From NCBI GenBank assembly GCA_019638475.1, contig JAHBTR010000001.1, positions 310,001-374,000 on the forward strand: DNA of 64,000 nucleotides, read 5' to 3'. The notes under the pieces were generated by a model. The model was not told where the DNA came from. It made no database searches and was given only the letters and a program-made list of their open reading frames with translations. Both the position numbers and the translations under genes were made by a program. The number at the start of each line of letters is the position of its first letter. Positions within the stretch are counted from its first letter, which is position 1. Positions 8,739 through 17,254 of the stretch are shown in pieces. The stretch comes from Chitinophagaceae bacterium. Its GTDB lineage: Bacteria; Bacteroidota; Bacteroidia; Chitinophagales; Chitinophagaceae.

Positions 8739-9928
8739 TATACAAAGTTTGAAATAAATGATACAATATCTTTGGCTACTGCTGATTTAGGTTTTACACT
8801 ATATTTTTTTACAGTTCCATCTTTGTGTAGAATAGTAATTTTATTAGTATCTAATCCAAAACCAGCACCTTTTTGTTTCAGCGAATTTAAAACAATCGCA
8901 TCTGCTTTTTTTGTTTTTAACTTATTCAAAGCATTTTCTTGTTCATTATTGGTTTCTAATGCAAAACCTAATAAAAATTGCTTTTTCTTTTTCACAGAAC
9001 CTGCATAAGCTAAAATATCTTTGTTTTTAATGAGCTGAAGAACTAAATCTTTTTCTTTCTTTTTAATTTTTTCTTTTGCTGTTGTTAAGGGTTTATAATC
9101 TGCAACAGCAGCAGCCATTATTGCTATATCACATTTGCTAAATTCTTTTACTACAATATGATACATTTCATCTGCAGTATGTACATTCATTATTCTTATT
9201 CCTTTGTAAGAAGTAGTTACTTGAACAAATCCTGCTATTACAGTTACTTCGGCTCCTTGCAAATACAATTCTTCTGCCAAAGCAAAACCCATTTTACCAG
9301 ATGAATGATTACCAATAAATCTTACAGGGTCTATTGGTTCGTGTGTGCCTCCTGCTGTTATTAATACTTTTTTTCCTGCAAATTCATTTGTTCTAAAAAA
9401 ATGTTCTATAATATAATCAATAATTTCTTCAGGCTCTGCCATTCTTCCTTCTCCTATTAAGCCACTTGCAAGTTCTCCTTTACTAACTGTTAAAACATTA
9501 ACACCATCTTTCTTTAATGTATTAATATTTCTTTGTGTTGTTGGGTGTTTCCACATGTCTTCATCCATTGCAGGAGCTACTACTATAGGACAAGTAGCAG
9601 AAAGCCAAGTTGCTAAAAGCATATTATCGCAAATGCCTACAGCCATTTTTGCTAAAGTATTGCAACTTAAAGGAGCAATAATAAAAACATCTGCCCAACG
9701 CCCCAACATTACATGATTTTCCCAATCATCATTTTCGGCTAACTCAATAATTGCTTTATTGTTGGCTAAAACAGAAAGTACTAATGGAGATACAAAGTCT
9801 TTAGCAGTTGGTGTTAGTACAATCTTTACATCGGCTTCTAATTTTTTTAATAACCTTATTAGCAATATTGTTTTATAAGCAGCTATACTGCCTGTAATGC
9901 CAATTAATATTTTCTTGCCTTTTAACAT
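8738..9928 (-). CDS. coaBC: Bifunctional phosphopantothenoylcysteine decarboxylase / phosphopantothenate-cysteine ligase
   Basis: A 396-residue CoA-biosynthesis enzyme. The N-terminal CoaC flavoprotein half starts MLKGKKILIGITGSIAAYK and contains APLSCNTLAKMAVGICDN and PAMDEDMWKHP. The C-terminal CoaB half has the ligase motifs ITAGGTHEPIDPVRFIGNHS and AAAVADYKP. Together they make 4'-phosphopantetheine from 4'-phosphopantothenate and cysteine. I place the start at the ATG at 9928; a TTG four codons upstream is unlikely because homologues begin MLxGKKI. The gene lies 78 bp downstream of rpoZ, separated by a hairpin, and its stop overlaps the porD start. Full length for a fusion enzyme. Confidence 0.94.
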   Translation of the reverse strand: MLKGKKILIGITGSIAAYKTILLIRLLKKLEADVKIVLTPTAKDFVSPLVLSVLANNKAIIELAENDDWENHVMLGRWADVFIIAPLSCNTLAKMAVGICDNMLLATWLSATCPIVVAPAMDEDMWKHPTTQRNINTLKKDGVNVLTVSKGELASGLIGEGRMAEPEEIIDYIIEHFFRTNEFAGKKVLITAGGTHEPIDPVRFIGNHSSGKMGFALAEELYLQGAEVTVIAGFVQVTTSYKGIRIMNVHTADEMYHIVVKEFSKCDIAIMAAAVADYKPLTTAKEKIKKKEKDLVLQLIKNKDILAYAGSVKKKKQFLLGFALETNNEQENALNKLKTKKADAIVLNSLKQKGAGFGLDTNKITILHKDGTVKKYSVKPKSAVAKDIVSFISNFV

Positions 9929-9956
9929 ATATATTACCAAATATTAAAGATAAATA

Positions 9957-9984
9957 AAAACGACAGTAATTATACTGTCGTTTT
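9957..9984 (-). terminator. Hairpin between rpoZ and coaBC
   Basis: AAAACGACAGTA and TACTGTCGTTTT form perfect 12-bp arms around a 4-nt loop. On the minus strand the hairpin follows rpoZ by 21 bp and ends in a U tract, so it may be a (partial) terminator before coaBC. Confidence 0.7.
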
Positions 9985-10005
9985 AAATATTTTATAGAAA
10001 ATTAA

Positions 10006-10350
10006 TTATTGAAATAAATCTTCTTCGTTATTTTTTCTATAATAAATTTTGTCTTCTAAAAATTCTTCAGTAGCCAAAATAGCAGCATTAGGCATTTTTT
10101 CATACGCTTTAGAAATTTCAATTTGTTCTTTGTTTTCATGAATTTCTTCTAAATTATCGGTATGACTGGCAAATTCTTCTAATTTACCATGTAGCTCTTC
10201 TTTCAAAGAAACATTAATTTGATTGGCTCTTCTGCTTATAATAGCTATTGATTCATACAAATTGCCTGTTACCTTTTTAATGTCAGCAAGATTTTTTGTT
10301 TCAATAACATTGGTAGTATTAGCACTAAGCTGTCTTCTTAATTTGCTCAT
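10006..10350 (-). CDS. rpoZ: DNA-directed RNA polymerase omega subunit (Bacteroidota type)
   Basis: A 114-residue protein matching the long, divergent Bacteroidota omega: the block NLYESIAIISRRANQINVSL corresponds to the conserved helix that contacts the beta-prime subunit, followed by an acidic linker and KMPNAAILATEEFLEDKI. Omega assists RNA polymerase assembly. Its first codons overlap the 3' end of bamD by 26 bp, so the two are translationally linked. Located in the conserved bamD-rpoZ-coaBC block. Confidence 0.9.
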   Translation of the reverse strand: MSKLRRQLSANTTNVIETKNLADIKKVTGNLYESIAIISRRANQINVSLKEELHGKLEEFASHTDNLEEIHENKEQIEISKAYEKMPNAAILATEEFLEDKIYYRKNNEEDLFQ

Positions 10351-11143
10351 TTTTTATTTTTTTTATAAAGTTAGTTGATAAATTTTTGTATCGTTCAGAC
10401 TCTTTTAAATATTTACTATCTTGAAATCTTTCAGTAAAATCGGCACACTCTGTAAGTACTTTTTCAAATCTTTCTTCTTGTTTTGAAGGTATGCTCATTT
10501 CGGCATATTTGTAATAAGATTTAATAACAAGAAACTTATATTCATCTGCTCTTTTAGAATCAGGAAAATTTTCTGAAACAGATGAATAGCTTATGGCTGC
10601 TGCTTTATAGAAACCTAAGTTATAATATAATTCAGCACTTTTAAAGTCTTTTAATTCTAATTTTTCTCTGCACAAATCAATAATATTAGAAGCATCTTTT
10701 ACCCTTTCCGAAGTAGGATGTGTATTAATAAAGGCTTGCATTAAGCCAATAGATTTGTGTGTATTGGTTTGGTCTAACTCTACTTTGGGAGATTGTTTGT
10801 AAAAGCAAAATGCCCTCATATACTCACACTCTTCTGCTTTTGAACTACTGGGAAAAGTTTCTACAAAATTTTTAAAAAGGTTTTCAGCATTTACAAAATC
10901 ATTATCATAAAAATAGCAATAAGCAAATTTGTAATAAGTGTCTTCAAATTGTGCTGTACCTTTTATAAAAGGAAAAACTTCTTCAAACAATATTTGAGCA
11001 TAACGATATTTTTTTTTCGCATAAAACTGCTCTGCCATTTTTACTTTATATTGATAATCTTTGCTTTTTTGAATTTTTGAAAATTTTGAAGCACAAGATG
11101 TCAGTATAACTGCCAATGAGAAATATAGAAGAATTTTTTTCAT
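10325..11143 (-). CDS. bamD: Outer-membrane assembly lipoprotein BamD
   Basis: A 272-residue lipoprotein (MKKILLYFSLAVILTSC, Cys17) composed of tetratricopeptide-like helices: KMAEQFYAKKKYRYAQILFE, YKFAYCYFYDNDFVNAENLF, YMRAFCFYKQSP and ELYYNLGFYKAAAISYSSV. BamD is the essential TPR lipoprotein of the BAM complex that inserts beta-barrel proteins into the outer membrane. Length and TPR count fit the family. The ATG at 11143 is preferred over the TTG at 11155 because it starts the lipoprotein signal. First gene of the operon with rpoZ; a -7 element lies 10 bp upstream. Confidence 0.92.
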   Translation of the reverse strand: MKKILLYFSLAVILTSCASKFSKIQKSKDYQYKVKMAEQFYAKKKYRYAQILFEEVFPFIKGTAQFEDTYYKFAYCYFYDNDFVNAENLFKNFVETFPSSSKAEECEYMRAFCFYKQSPKVELDQTNTHKSIGLMQAFINTHPTSERVKDASNIIDLCREKLELKDFKSAELYYNLGFYKAAAISYSSVSENFPDSKRADEYKFLVIKSYYKYAEMSIPSKQEERFEKVLTECADFTERFQDSKYLKESERYKNLSTNFIKKIKNEQIKKTA

Positions 11144-11152
11144 GAAAGTGTG

Positions 11153-11160
11153 CAAAATTA
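11153..11160 (-). promoter_or_regulatory. -7 element of the bamD-rpoZ-coaBC unit
   Basis: On the minus strand TAATTTTG matches TAnnTTTG, 9-10 bp before the bamD ATG at 11143. Confidence 0.5.
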
Positions 11161-11227
11161 AGGATTTGGCGGCAAATTATACAACTCAATTATACAAAAG
11201 CCATTCTGTTAGTTAATTATTATACAA

Positions 11228-11258
11228 AAAGCAGTATTTTTTTTCAAAATACTGCTTT
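11228..11258 (-). terminator. Rho-independent terminator downstream of mdh
   Basis: AAAGCAGTATTTT and AAAATACTGCTTT are perfect 13-bp arms around a 5-nt loop, 27 bp after the mdh stop on the minus strand, with flanking A/T tracts. Confidence 0.8.
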
Positions 11259-11284
11259 CTTTTTCAAGTTTATTGCTATGATTA

Positions 11285-12214
11285 TTATAGTGTTTTCAAC
11301 ACATCATTCATATTTCTTACAGCCACTGCACTTTTATTAAAAGCTGCTTGTTCTGTTTCATTTAGTTTGAAATCAATAATTTTCTCCCAGCCATTTTTAC
11401 CAACAATAACAGGCACTCCCATACAAATATCTTTTTGTCCATACTCACCATCTAAAGCTACACAACAAGTAAATAGTTTTTTCTCATCACGTACTATGGC
11501 TTCTACTAAAGCAGCACCTGCTGCACCTGGTGCATACCAAGCACTTGTGCCTATTAATTTTGTTAAAGTAGCACCGCCAACCATTGTATCATTAACAATT
11601 TTTTCTTGTTGTTCGGCAGTTAAGAAATCTGTAACTGGTACACTATTCCAAGTTGCTTTTCTAATTAAAGGAATCATGGTAGTATCGCCATGACCACCTA
11701 TTACAACTGCATTCAAATCTGATGGACTTGCACCTAACTGTTGGCTTAATTGATATTTAAAACGACTGCTATCTAAAATTCCTCCCATACCAATAATTCT
11801 ATTTTTAGGTAAGCCTGTAGAATTAAGTGCTAAATAAGTCATTGTATCCATAGGGTTACTAATGATGATGATGATGGCATTTGGACTATGTTGTAAAATA
11901 TTTTGACACACATTTTTTACAATTCCTGCATTAGTGCCTATCAATTCTTCACGTGTCATACCTGGTTTACGAGGTATGCCAGAAGTAATAACAACTACAT
12001 CACTTCCTGCTGTTTTGCTATAATCGTTGGTGCTGCCAATAACTTTTGTATCAAAACCTAATAATGCTGCTGTTTGCATCATATCTTGTGCTTTACCTTC
12101 TGCAAAGCCTTCTTTAATGTCTAATAAAACCAATTCTGTTGCAAGTTCTTTACGTGCAATATTATCGGCACAAGTGGCTCCTACAGCTCCTGCACCTACT
12201 ACTGTTACTTTCAT
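11285..12214 (-). CDS. mdh: Malate dehydrogenase (LDH-like type)
   Basis: A 309-residue NAD-dependent enzyme that interconverts malate and oxaloacetate. The Rossmann motif VVGAGAVGATCA lies at residues 5-16. The substrate loop IPRKPGMTREE carries Arg82 and Arg88, which favours malate over lactate. The catalytic pair is Asp148 (LDSSR, with Arg151) and His175 (GGHGD). It is the tetrameric LDH-like MDH used by Bacteroidota. Single gene between its own terminator and a promoter containing a palindrome; full length. The ATG at 12214 immediately precedes the nucleotide-binding strand. Confidence 0.95.
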   Translation of the reverse strand: MKVTVVGAGAVGATCADNIARKELATELVLLDIKEGFAEGKAQDMMQTAALLGFDTKVIGSTNDYSKTAGSDVVVITSGIPRKPGMTREELIGTNAGIVKNVCQNILQHSPNAIIIIISNPMDTMTYLALNSTGLPKNRIIGMGGILDSSRFKYQLSQQLGASPSDLNAVVIGGHGDTTMIPLIRKATWNSVPVTDFLTAEQQEKIVNDTMVGGATLTKLIGTSAWYAPGAAGAALVEAIVRDEKKLFTCCVALDGEYGQKDICMGVPVIVGKNGWEKIIDFKLNETEQAAFNKSAVAVRNMNDVLKTL

Positions 12215-12254
12215 AATAAAATGTTTTTTATATTGTAAGATGATTTTTTGCGTT

Positions 12255-12285
12255 GCAAATGTACAACTTGTATTTATACTGTATA
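12255..12285 (-). promoter_or_regulatory. mdh promoter with an upstream palindrome
   Basis: The minus-strand -7 element TACATTTG is at 12255-12262, 40 bp before the ATG. Just upstream, TTATAC-T-GTATAA (12273-12285) is a perfect 6-1-6 palindrome placed in the spacer towards the -33 region, a plausible operator. Confidence 0.5.
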
Positions 12286-12308
12286 AGATAAATCATGGTA
12301 TAAAGTAA

Positions 12309-12334
12309 AAAAGCCTGCAATATTGCAAGCTTTT
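12309..12334 (-). terminator. Terminator downstream of the S24/XRE regulator gene
   Basis: AAAAGC-x-TGCAAT and ATTGCA-x-GCTTTT form 13-bp arms with one mismatch. On the minus strand the hairpin is followed by a six-U run, 22 bp after the regulator stop. Confidence 0.8.
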
Positions 12335-12355
12335 GATACTAACCCATATATAAAA

Positions 12356-13117
12356 TTAGTTTAGTTTTTTATTTAGAGTTGTTACTTGTTGTTGTAAATT
12401 ATCTACTATATCGGCTAATTGTCCTATTTCCCAACGCTGTATGCTATTGGCTTTTTGCAAAATATAAACAGCTTTCCAAACCTCTAATACATCTTCAGAA
12501 TTAATGTTATAAGGCTCATAAATAGGATTATCACTCATAAGCGTTAATGTATTTTTAGGTTTTGTATTTTTAATTAATCTTTTATAAACTATACCATCAT
12601 TTTTACTTAATAATATATAAGTATTACTGCTTTTAACATCATCTAAGCGTTCTATTTTTTCTCCTACTATTACACTACCACTTGGTGTAGGCATCATACT
12701 ATCGCCAATAATTTCAAAAGCTCTGTAATCTCCTTGTGATAGCATGGGAAGTGTAAATGTATTTAACTCATCTAAAAAATTAGGGTCTGCATAACCATTC
12801 AAATAACCTGCTGCTGCTTTTTGTGGTACAAAATGAATTAAGCCTGCAGCATTGTTAGATAATTTCAACCTTCTTCTTTGCTCTAAATAATTTCCTTTAT
12901 CTGTGCCTTCGGCAGATAAGTCTTTTAACAACAATTCATCTAAACTAAAATTGAACATAGAAGATATGGCTTCTAACACTTCTAATTTTGGTTCAGCCCT
13001 TTCTTCTTCGTAAGCACCAATTAAGGAACGTTTAATGTGTAATTTGCTGGCAAATTCTTCTTGTGTCCAAGAACGTTGTTTGCGTAAAAAGCGTAAATTT
13101 TTTCCTGCGTAACTCAT
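12356..13117 (-). CDS. XRE-family transcriptional regulator with S24 (LexA/CI-like) peptidase domain
   Basis: A 253-residue repressor-like protein. Residues 5-65 form a helix-turn-helix (LRFLRKQRSWTQEEFASKLHIKRSLIGAYEEERAEP, in two parts). A linker leads to a C-terminal S24 domain with the catalytic serine in GDSMMP (Ser140) and general-base lysine in GIVYKRL (Lys179). An Ala-Gly pair (A103-G104, in KAAAGYLNGY) is in the place of the LexA/CI self-cleavage site. A coiled-coil-like tail ends the protein. The ATG at 13117 is preferred; the frame stays open to a TTG at 13165 through the presumed operator. Two palindromes upstream (13140-13158, 13195-13209) suggest autoregulation. It may be a stress regulator or domesticated prophage repressor; no phage genes lie nearby. 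Confidence 0.88.
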   Translation of the reverse strand: MSYAGKNLRFLRKQRSWTQEEFASKLHIKRSLIGAYEEERAEPKLEVLEAISSMFNFSLDELLLKDLSAEGTDKGNYLEQRRRLKLSNNAAGLIHFVPQKAAAGYLNGYADPNFLDELNTFTLPMLSQGDYRAFEIIGDSMMPTPSGSVIVGEKIERLDDVKSSNTYILLSKNDGIVYKRLIKNTKPKNTLTLMSDNPIYEPYNINSEDVLEVWKAVYILQKANSIQRWEIGQLADIVDNLQQQVTTLNKKLN

Positions 13118-13139
13118 AGCTAATTGATTTAGCTGCAAA

Positions 13140-13158
13140 ATACTAACATATTTAGTAT
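13140..13158. promoter_or_regulatory. Candidate autoregulatory operator of the S24/XRE gene
   Basis: ATACTAA-CATAT-TTAGTAT is a perfect inverted repeat with 7-bp arms and a 5-bp spacer, 23 bp upstream of the regulator ATG, between a TTTG (-33-like) and a TATTTTG (-7-like) element on the minus strand. Confidence 0.5.
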
Positions 13159-13194
13159 AAACCAAATAATTTTTGAAAAAAATTTATTTCTGTG

Positions 13195-13209
13195 TATGGT
13201 TATACCATA
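13195..13209. promoter_or_regulatory. Second candidate operator upstream of the S24/XRE gene
   Basis: TATGGT-TAT-ACCATA is a perfect 6-3-6 inverted repeat about 80 bp upstream of the regulator start. It shares only TAT/ATA ends with the proximal palindrome. Confidence 0.35.
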
Positions 13210-13217
13210 AAAAAAAT

Positions 13218-13245
13218 AATGGGAAACGAAGAATCGTCTCCCATT
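13218..13245 (-). terminator. Terminator downstream of ruvC
   Basis: AATGGGAAACGA and TCGTCTCCCATT pair with one mismatch around a 4-nt loop. On the minus strand the stem is followed by ATTATTTTTTTT. It lies about 150 bp after the ruvC stop; no gene is seen between. Confidence 0.7.
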
Positions 13246-13394
13246 TCAACCCTAAACCCTTAAAAAACTGCTACAATATTACTAATTATTTTCTTTTATA
13301 ACTTTCGCAATACGATTAAAAAAGTTAAGGTTCGGTAAAAAAATAAAATTAATAGGTAAAATAAGAGATTGTAAATACTTTTTCGTACTAATAT

Positions 13395-13958
13395 TTATTT
13401 GTGTGATAGTTTATCTGGATTTCTTTTGATAAAATCATCCCAACCTTTAAAGTTTTTTTGTTTTATAAAAATTGCATTATTGGTTTGATAATAATGGCAA
13501 AGTGCAACAGCAAGAGCATCTGTAGCATCAAAGTATTGTGGTTTTTCTTCTATTAATAAAATTCTTTGTAGCATTTTCCAAACCTGTTCTTTATCTGCAT
13601 TTCCATTGCCTGTAATAGATTGTTTTACTTTTTTGGGAGAGTATTCTGTAACATCTAAACCTGCTTGAATTGCTGCTGCAATAGCAACACCTTGTGCTCT
13701 ACCTAACTTTAGCATACTTTGTACATTTTTACCAAAAAAAGGAGCTTCAATAGCAAAAGTTTGTGGTTTGTATAATTTTATCAATTCGGCTACTTTGGTA
13801 TGAATTTTTTCTAACTTTTCATAAGCATCTTTATAAGAGGTAAGTTTTAAAACATCCATTAATAATACTTGCTGATAGTTGTTTTCTACTTTTAATAAAG
13901 CATAACCCAAAAGTTGGGTACCAGGGTCTATACCAAGTATGATTGAAGAATTGCTCAT
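13395..13958 (-). CDS. ruvC: Crossover junction endodeoxyribonuclease RuvC
   Basis: A 187-residue Holliday-junction resolvase that cuts four-way DNA junctions symmetrically with RuvAB. The RNase-H-like fold carries the acidic catalytic residues Asp11 (LGIDPGT), Glu72 (AIEAPFFG), and Asp145 and Asp148 (FDATDALAVALCHYY). The ATG at 13958 (MSNSSIILGIDPG) fits the family; a longer frame to a TTG at 14024 adds 22 non-conserved residues. It is transcribed away from the flippase gene. Confidence 0.94.
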   Translation of the reverse strand: MSNSSIILGIDPGTQLLGYALLKVENNYQQVLLMDVLKLTSYKDAYEKLEKIHTKVAELIKLYKPQTFAIEAPFFGKNVQSMLKLGRAQGVAIAAAIQAGLDVTEYSPKKVKQSITGNGNADKEQVWKMLQRILLIEEKPQYFDATDALAVALCHYYQTNNAIFIKQKNFKGWDDFIKRNPDKLSHK

Positions 13959-14021
13959 TTGATAAAGATGATGATTTTGTTTTGAATGAAATTTTTCTAA
14001 TTTATGCACAAAATAATTGCT

Positions 14022-14029
14022 CAAAAGTA
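14022..14029 (-). promoter_or_regulatory. -7 element of ruvC
   Basis: Minus-strand TACTTTTG matches TAnnTTTG, 63 bp upstream of the preferred ATG at 13958. It overlaps the alternative TTG start at 14024, which argues against that start. Confidence 0.45.
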
Positions 14030-14059
14030 ATAGTATATTTTAATTACATTATTCTATAC

Positions 14060-14067
14060 TATTTTTG
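14060..14067 (+). promoter_or_regulatory. -7 element of the flippase gene
   Basis: TATTTTTG matches TAnnTTTG and is 21 bp upstream of the TTG start at 14089. Confidence 0.45.
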
Positions 14068-14088
14068 GTTCTTAAATAGTACAATTAA

Positions 14089-15588
14089 TTGAGTCAAATA
14101 AAAAAACTTGCTGGCGAAACCATGTGGTATGGATTAAGTTCTATAGCTGCAAGATTTATTAACTATTTACTTACCCCCTACTTAACTTATAAATTTACAG
14201 AAGCTGCTTATGGCGAAATGAGTATTATTTATGCTTTCATTCCTTTTATGAATATCATTTTTACTTATGGAATGGAAACTGCTTACTTCCGTTTTGTAAA
14301 TAAACATGACGCAAAACAAGTGTTTAGTTCTATTTCTATTTCTATACTTATTTCTACATTCACCTTTTCTATATTATTAATCTTATTTCATAAACCATTA
14401 GCTACATTACTTACCATACAAGAGCATACAGATTATTTGTATTGTGCTTTAATAATTATTGTTTTAGATGCTTTAACTACTATTCCTTTTGCTAAATTAA
14501 GACAAGATGGAAGACCAATTAAGTTTGCAGTAATTAGAGTTGTTGGCATATTAATCAATATTGCATCTATTTACTTTTTTTTAAGTATTTGCCCTGCATG
14601 GTTAAAAGAAAATCCTAATCATTGGTGTAATAAATTTTATCATCAAGATTGGGCAGTTGGTTATGTTTTAGTTGCCAATATTATTCAATCTGCATTTACT
14701 TTATTGCTTTTATCTAAAGAATTTTTTGCATTTGAATGGAAGTTTAATGCAACACTTTGGAAAGAAATGATATTGTATAGTATGCCATTAATTATAGCAG
14801 GTTTTGCAGGAATGATTAATGAAACTTTTGATAGAATTATGCTTGGTTGGTGGGCACCTGTAAACTCTCTTGAAGCTGCCAAAGCTGAAGTAGGTATTTA
14901 TGCTGCATGTTATAAACTATCTATTTTAATAACATTGTCAGTACAGGCTTTTCGTATGGGTGCAGAGCCTTTCTTTTTTAAACAAGCCAAAGAAAAAAAT
15001 GCTCCTGAAACCTATGCTCGTGTAATGAAATTTTTTGTTATTACACTTTGTTTTATGTTTTTAGCAGTTGTGCTATACTTAGATATTTGGAAACATTTTA
15101 TTCAAAACCAATCTATGTGGGTTGGTTTAAAAGTAGTGCCTGTTTTGCTTTTAGCCAATATGTTTTTAGGCATTTATTATAACCTTAGTATTTGGTATAA
15201 ATTAGGAAACAAAACTATTGCAGGTGCTTATATTACTGTTATAGGTGCAGCTATTACACTTGCTATTAATTACTTTTTTATTCCTTACTATAGCTATATG
15301 GCTTGTGCTTTTGCCACATTTGCTTGTTATGGTAGTATGATGTTGGTTAGCTATGTATGGGGACAAAAAGAATATCCTATTCCCTATGCTTGGAAAAAAC
15401 TTTCTGCTTATATTATCATATCTGTTCTTTTGTATTTTGCACACAATGCTATTATCCAATTTTACAGTATATATTGGTTTAATTTTCTTGCTGCTACTTT
15501 ATTAATAGGGTGTTTTGCTATATTGGTTTTTGTATTAGAGAAAAAAGAAATTAACAAGCTACCTTTTATAGGAAAAAGAATGGACTAA
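14089..15588 (+). CDS. Polysaccharide flippase (Wzx/MATE-like, MOP superfamily)
   Basis: A 499-residue membrane protein with about 12-14 hydrophobic helices, of the oligosaccharide-flippase family that moves lipid-linked glycans across the inner membrane. The N-terminus SQIKKLAGETMWYGLSSIAARFIN (in two parts) matches Bacteroidota members, which supports the TTG start at 14089 over the ATG at 14122. A charged central loop has AGFAGMINETFDRIMLGWW, typical of the family. It stands alone, so the glycan cannot be named; O-antigen-like or exopolysaccharide export are both possible. The start codon is unusual but consistent with the upstream promoter. Confidence 0.85.
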   Translation: MSQIKKLAGETMWYGLSSIAARFINYLLTPYLTYKFTEAAYGEMSIIYAFIPFMNIIFTYGMETAYFRFVNKHDAKQVFSSISISILISTFTFSILLILFHKPLATLLTIQEHTDYLYCALIIIVLDALTTIPFAKLRQDGRPIKFAVIRVVGILINIASIYFFLSICPAWLKENPNHWCNKFYHQDWAVGYVLVANIIQSAFTLLLLSKEFFAFEWKFNATLWKEMILYSMPLIIAGFAGMINETFDRIMLGWWAPVNSLEAAKAEVGIYAACYKLSILITLSVQAFRMGAEPFFFKQAKEKNAPETYARVMKFFVITLCFMFLAVVLYLDIWKHFIQNQSMWVGLKVVPVLLLANMFLGIYYNLSIWYKLGNKTIAGAYITVIGAAITLAINYFFIPYYSYMACAFATFACYGSMMLVSYVWGQKEYPIPYAWKKLSAYIIISVLLYFAHNAIIQFYSIYWFNFLAATLLIGCFAILVFVLEKKEINKLPFIGKRMD

Positions 15589-15647
15589 TTATTACAAAGT
15601 AATGACATAAGATGTATTCTTTTCCCACTCTCAACAATAGAGTTTAG

Positions 15648-15655
15648 TAATTTTG
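15648..15655 (+). promoter_or_regulatory. -7 element of ndh
   Basis: TAATTTTG matches TAnnTTTG, 18 bp upstream of the ATG at 15674. It overlaps an upstream in-frame TTG (15653), which argues for the ATG. Confidence 0.5.
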
Positions 15656-15673
15656 CCTTATAATTTAATAGTA

Positions 15674-16942
15674 ATGAAAATAGTCATTATAGGAGGTGGA
15701 TTTGCAGGATTAAAACTTGCCAGAAGCCTCAATAATAAAAAAGGTTTTGAAATAACTTTAATTGACAAATTTAACTTTCATCAATTTCAGCCATTATTTT
15801 ATCAAGTAGCTACTGCTGGTTTAGATGCAAGCAATATTTCTTTCCCATTAAGAAAAGTTTTTCATAAAAGTAAAAATGTAAGAATACGTTTAGCCGAAGT
15901 ACAAAGTATTGATGCAGAAAAAAATTTAGTAATGACCAATATTGGTTTGTTTGAGTACGACCATCTTGTAATAGCTACTGGTGCAGATACTAATTTTTTC
16001 GGAAATACAGTTTTACAAAAAAATGCTTTTGCTATGAAAAGCACAATAGAAGCATTACAAATAAAATATAAAATTCTACAAAATATTGAAAACGCTTTAG
16101 TATTAAAAGATGCAACTGAAATTGAAAACTTATTGACTGTAGTAGTAGTAGGTGGTGGACCAACAGGTGTAGAAATTAGTGGAGCATTGGCAGAAATGAA
16201 AAAATATGTTTTACCCAAAGACTACCCTGAATTAAATTTTGCTACTATGAAAATTTATTTGTTAGAAGGAACTGGTAGAACATTGGTATCAATGAGTGAA
16301 AAGAGTAGCAAACATTCTTTAGAATATTTGCAAAAATTGGGTGTAATAGTTAAAACAAATGCTTTGCTACAAGAATATGATGGCAAAATTGTTAAACTAA
16401 AAGATGGCTCTAAAATACAATCTAATACTGTAATATGGGCTGCTGGCATAAAAGGAAATGTGCCAGAAGGAATAGATACCAACCTTATAGTGCGTGGCAA
16501 TAGAATTAAAGTAGATAGATATAATAAAGTGCTCAATCAAAAAAATATATATGCTTTGGGCGATGTGGCTTATATGGAAACACCACTATATCCTAATGGA
16601 CATCCTCAAGTAGCTAATGTAGCCATTAATCAAGCTAAAGTATTGGCTAAAAATTTTTTAAAAATTCAATCATTTCAACAAAATTTAGACGAATTTGAAT
16701 ATAATGATAAAGGAAGTATGGCTACTGTTGGACGCAATCTTGCAGTTGTAGATTTTCCTAAACCAAAAATGCACTTTAAAGGTTTTATTGCTTGGTATAT
16801 ATGGATGGGTTTGCACTTATTTTTATTAGTAGGTGTAAAAAACAGAATACAAGTTTTTATAAACTGGATTTATAATTACTTAACGTATGACCAAGATTTA
16901 AGGTTAATTTTTAAAAACCCTACAAAAAATAAAAGTAAATAA
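15674..16942 (+). CDS. ndh: Type II NADH dehydrogenase (NDH-2)
   Basis: A 422-residue single-subunit flavoprotein that oxidises NADH and reduces menaquinone without pumping protons. The FAD-binding motif is KIVIIGGGFAGLKLARSL at the N-terminus, the NADH-binding motif VVVVGGGPTGVEISGAL in the middle, and a further FAD contact in IYALGDVAYM near residue 295. A quinone-site-like block (NVAINQAKVLAKNFL) follows. The C-terminus (FIAWYIWMGLHLFLLVGV) is a hydrophobic membrane anchor. It complements the sdh operon as an electron donor to the quinone pool. The ATG at 15674 begins exactly at the first conserved strand. Confidence 0.93.
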   Translation: MKIVIIGGGFAGLKLARSLNNKKGFEITLIDKFNFHQFQPLFYQVATAGLDASNISFPLRKVFHKSKNVRIRLAEVQSIDAEKNLVMTNIGLFEYDHLVIATGADTNFFGNTVLQKNAFAMKSTIEALQIKYKILQNIENALVLKDATEIENLLTVVVVGGGPTGVEISGALAEMKKYVLPKDYPELNFATMKIYLLEGTGRTLVSMSEKSSKHSLEYLQKLGVIVKTNALLQEYDGKIVKLKDGSKIQSNTVIWAAGIKGNVPEGIDTNLIVRGNRIKVDRYNKVLNQKNIYALGDVAYMETPLYPNGHPQVANVAINQAKVLAKNFLKIQSFQQNLDEFEYNDKGSMATVGRNLAVVDFPKPKMHFKGFIAWYIWMGLHLFLLVGVKNRIQVFINWIYNYLTYDQDLRLIFKNPTKNKSK

Positions 16943-17254
16943 TTAAGGTAAAGAAATTGAATTGAAAACTGATGCCTTATGAACTATTGAAACTTTCAGA
17001 AAACCACAGAGACACAGAGAACACAGAGCCTTTTTTGATGCCTTGTTTCGTGTCTTCACAAAACAATAAAATTGCTCTATCTGACAAATATTTTATTAAA
17101 TAAAAAGTGGTTCGTGAGGGCACTAACTATGGCAAGGGGAATAATAAAAGTTTGGATTATTCGTTTTTTTTATAACTTTAAAACCAAAATATACCGAACA
17201 CCAAGCCCAGAACCGCTTGTGTGTGTGAATATAGACAACAAAAAAGAAACAAAA
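16943..17254. other. Gap of 312 bp between ndh and the accessory cassette
   Basis: No gene is convincing. It contains a CACAGAGA-type direct repeat (17003-17028). The sequence from about 17030 (TTTCGTGTCTTCAC, then GTTCGTGAGGGCACTAAC) is less AT-rich than its surroundings, which fits foreign origin. An open frame from 17072 is in phase with the next gene but does not look like protein. Confidence 0.5.
17003..17028 (+). repeat. CACAGAGA short tandem-like repeat
   Basis: ACCACAGAG, ACACAGAGA and ACACAGAG follow one another with no spacer (unit about 9 bp, period slightly irregular), at the left edge of the accessory cassette. Confidence 0.6.

Noticed and set aside
17072..17254. N-terminal extension of the 66-residue protein
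   Set aside because: Translation does not look protein-like (basic, aromatic, no pattern) and includes repeat-adjacent sequence.
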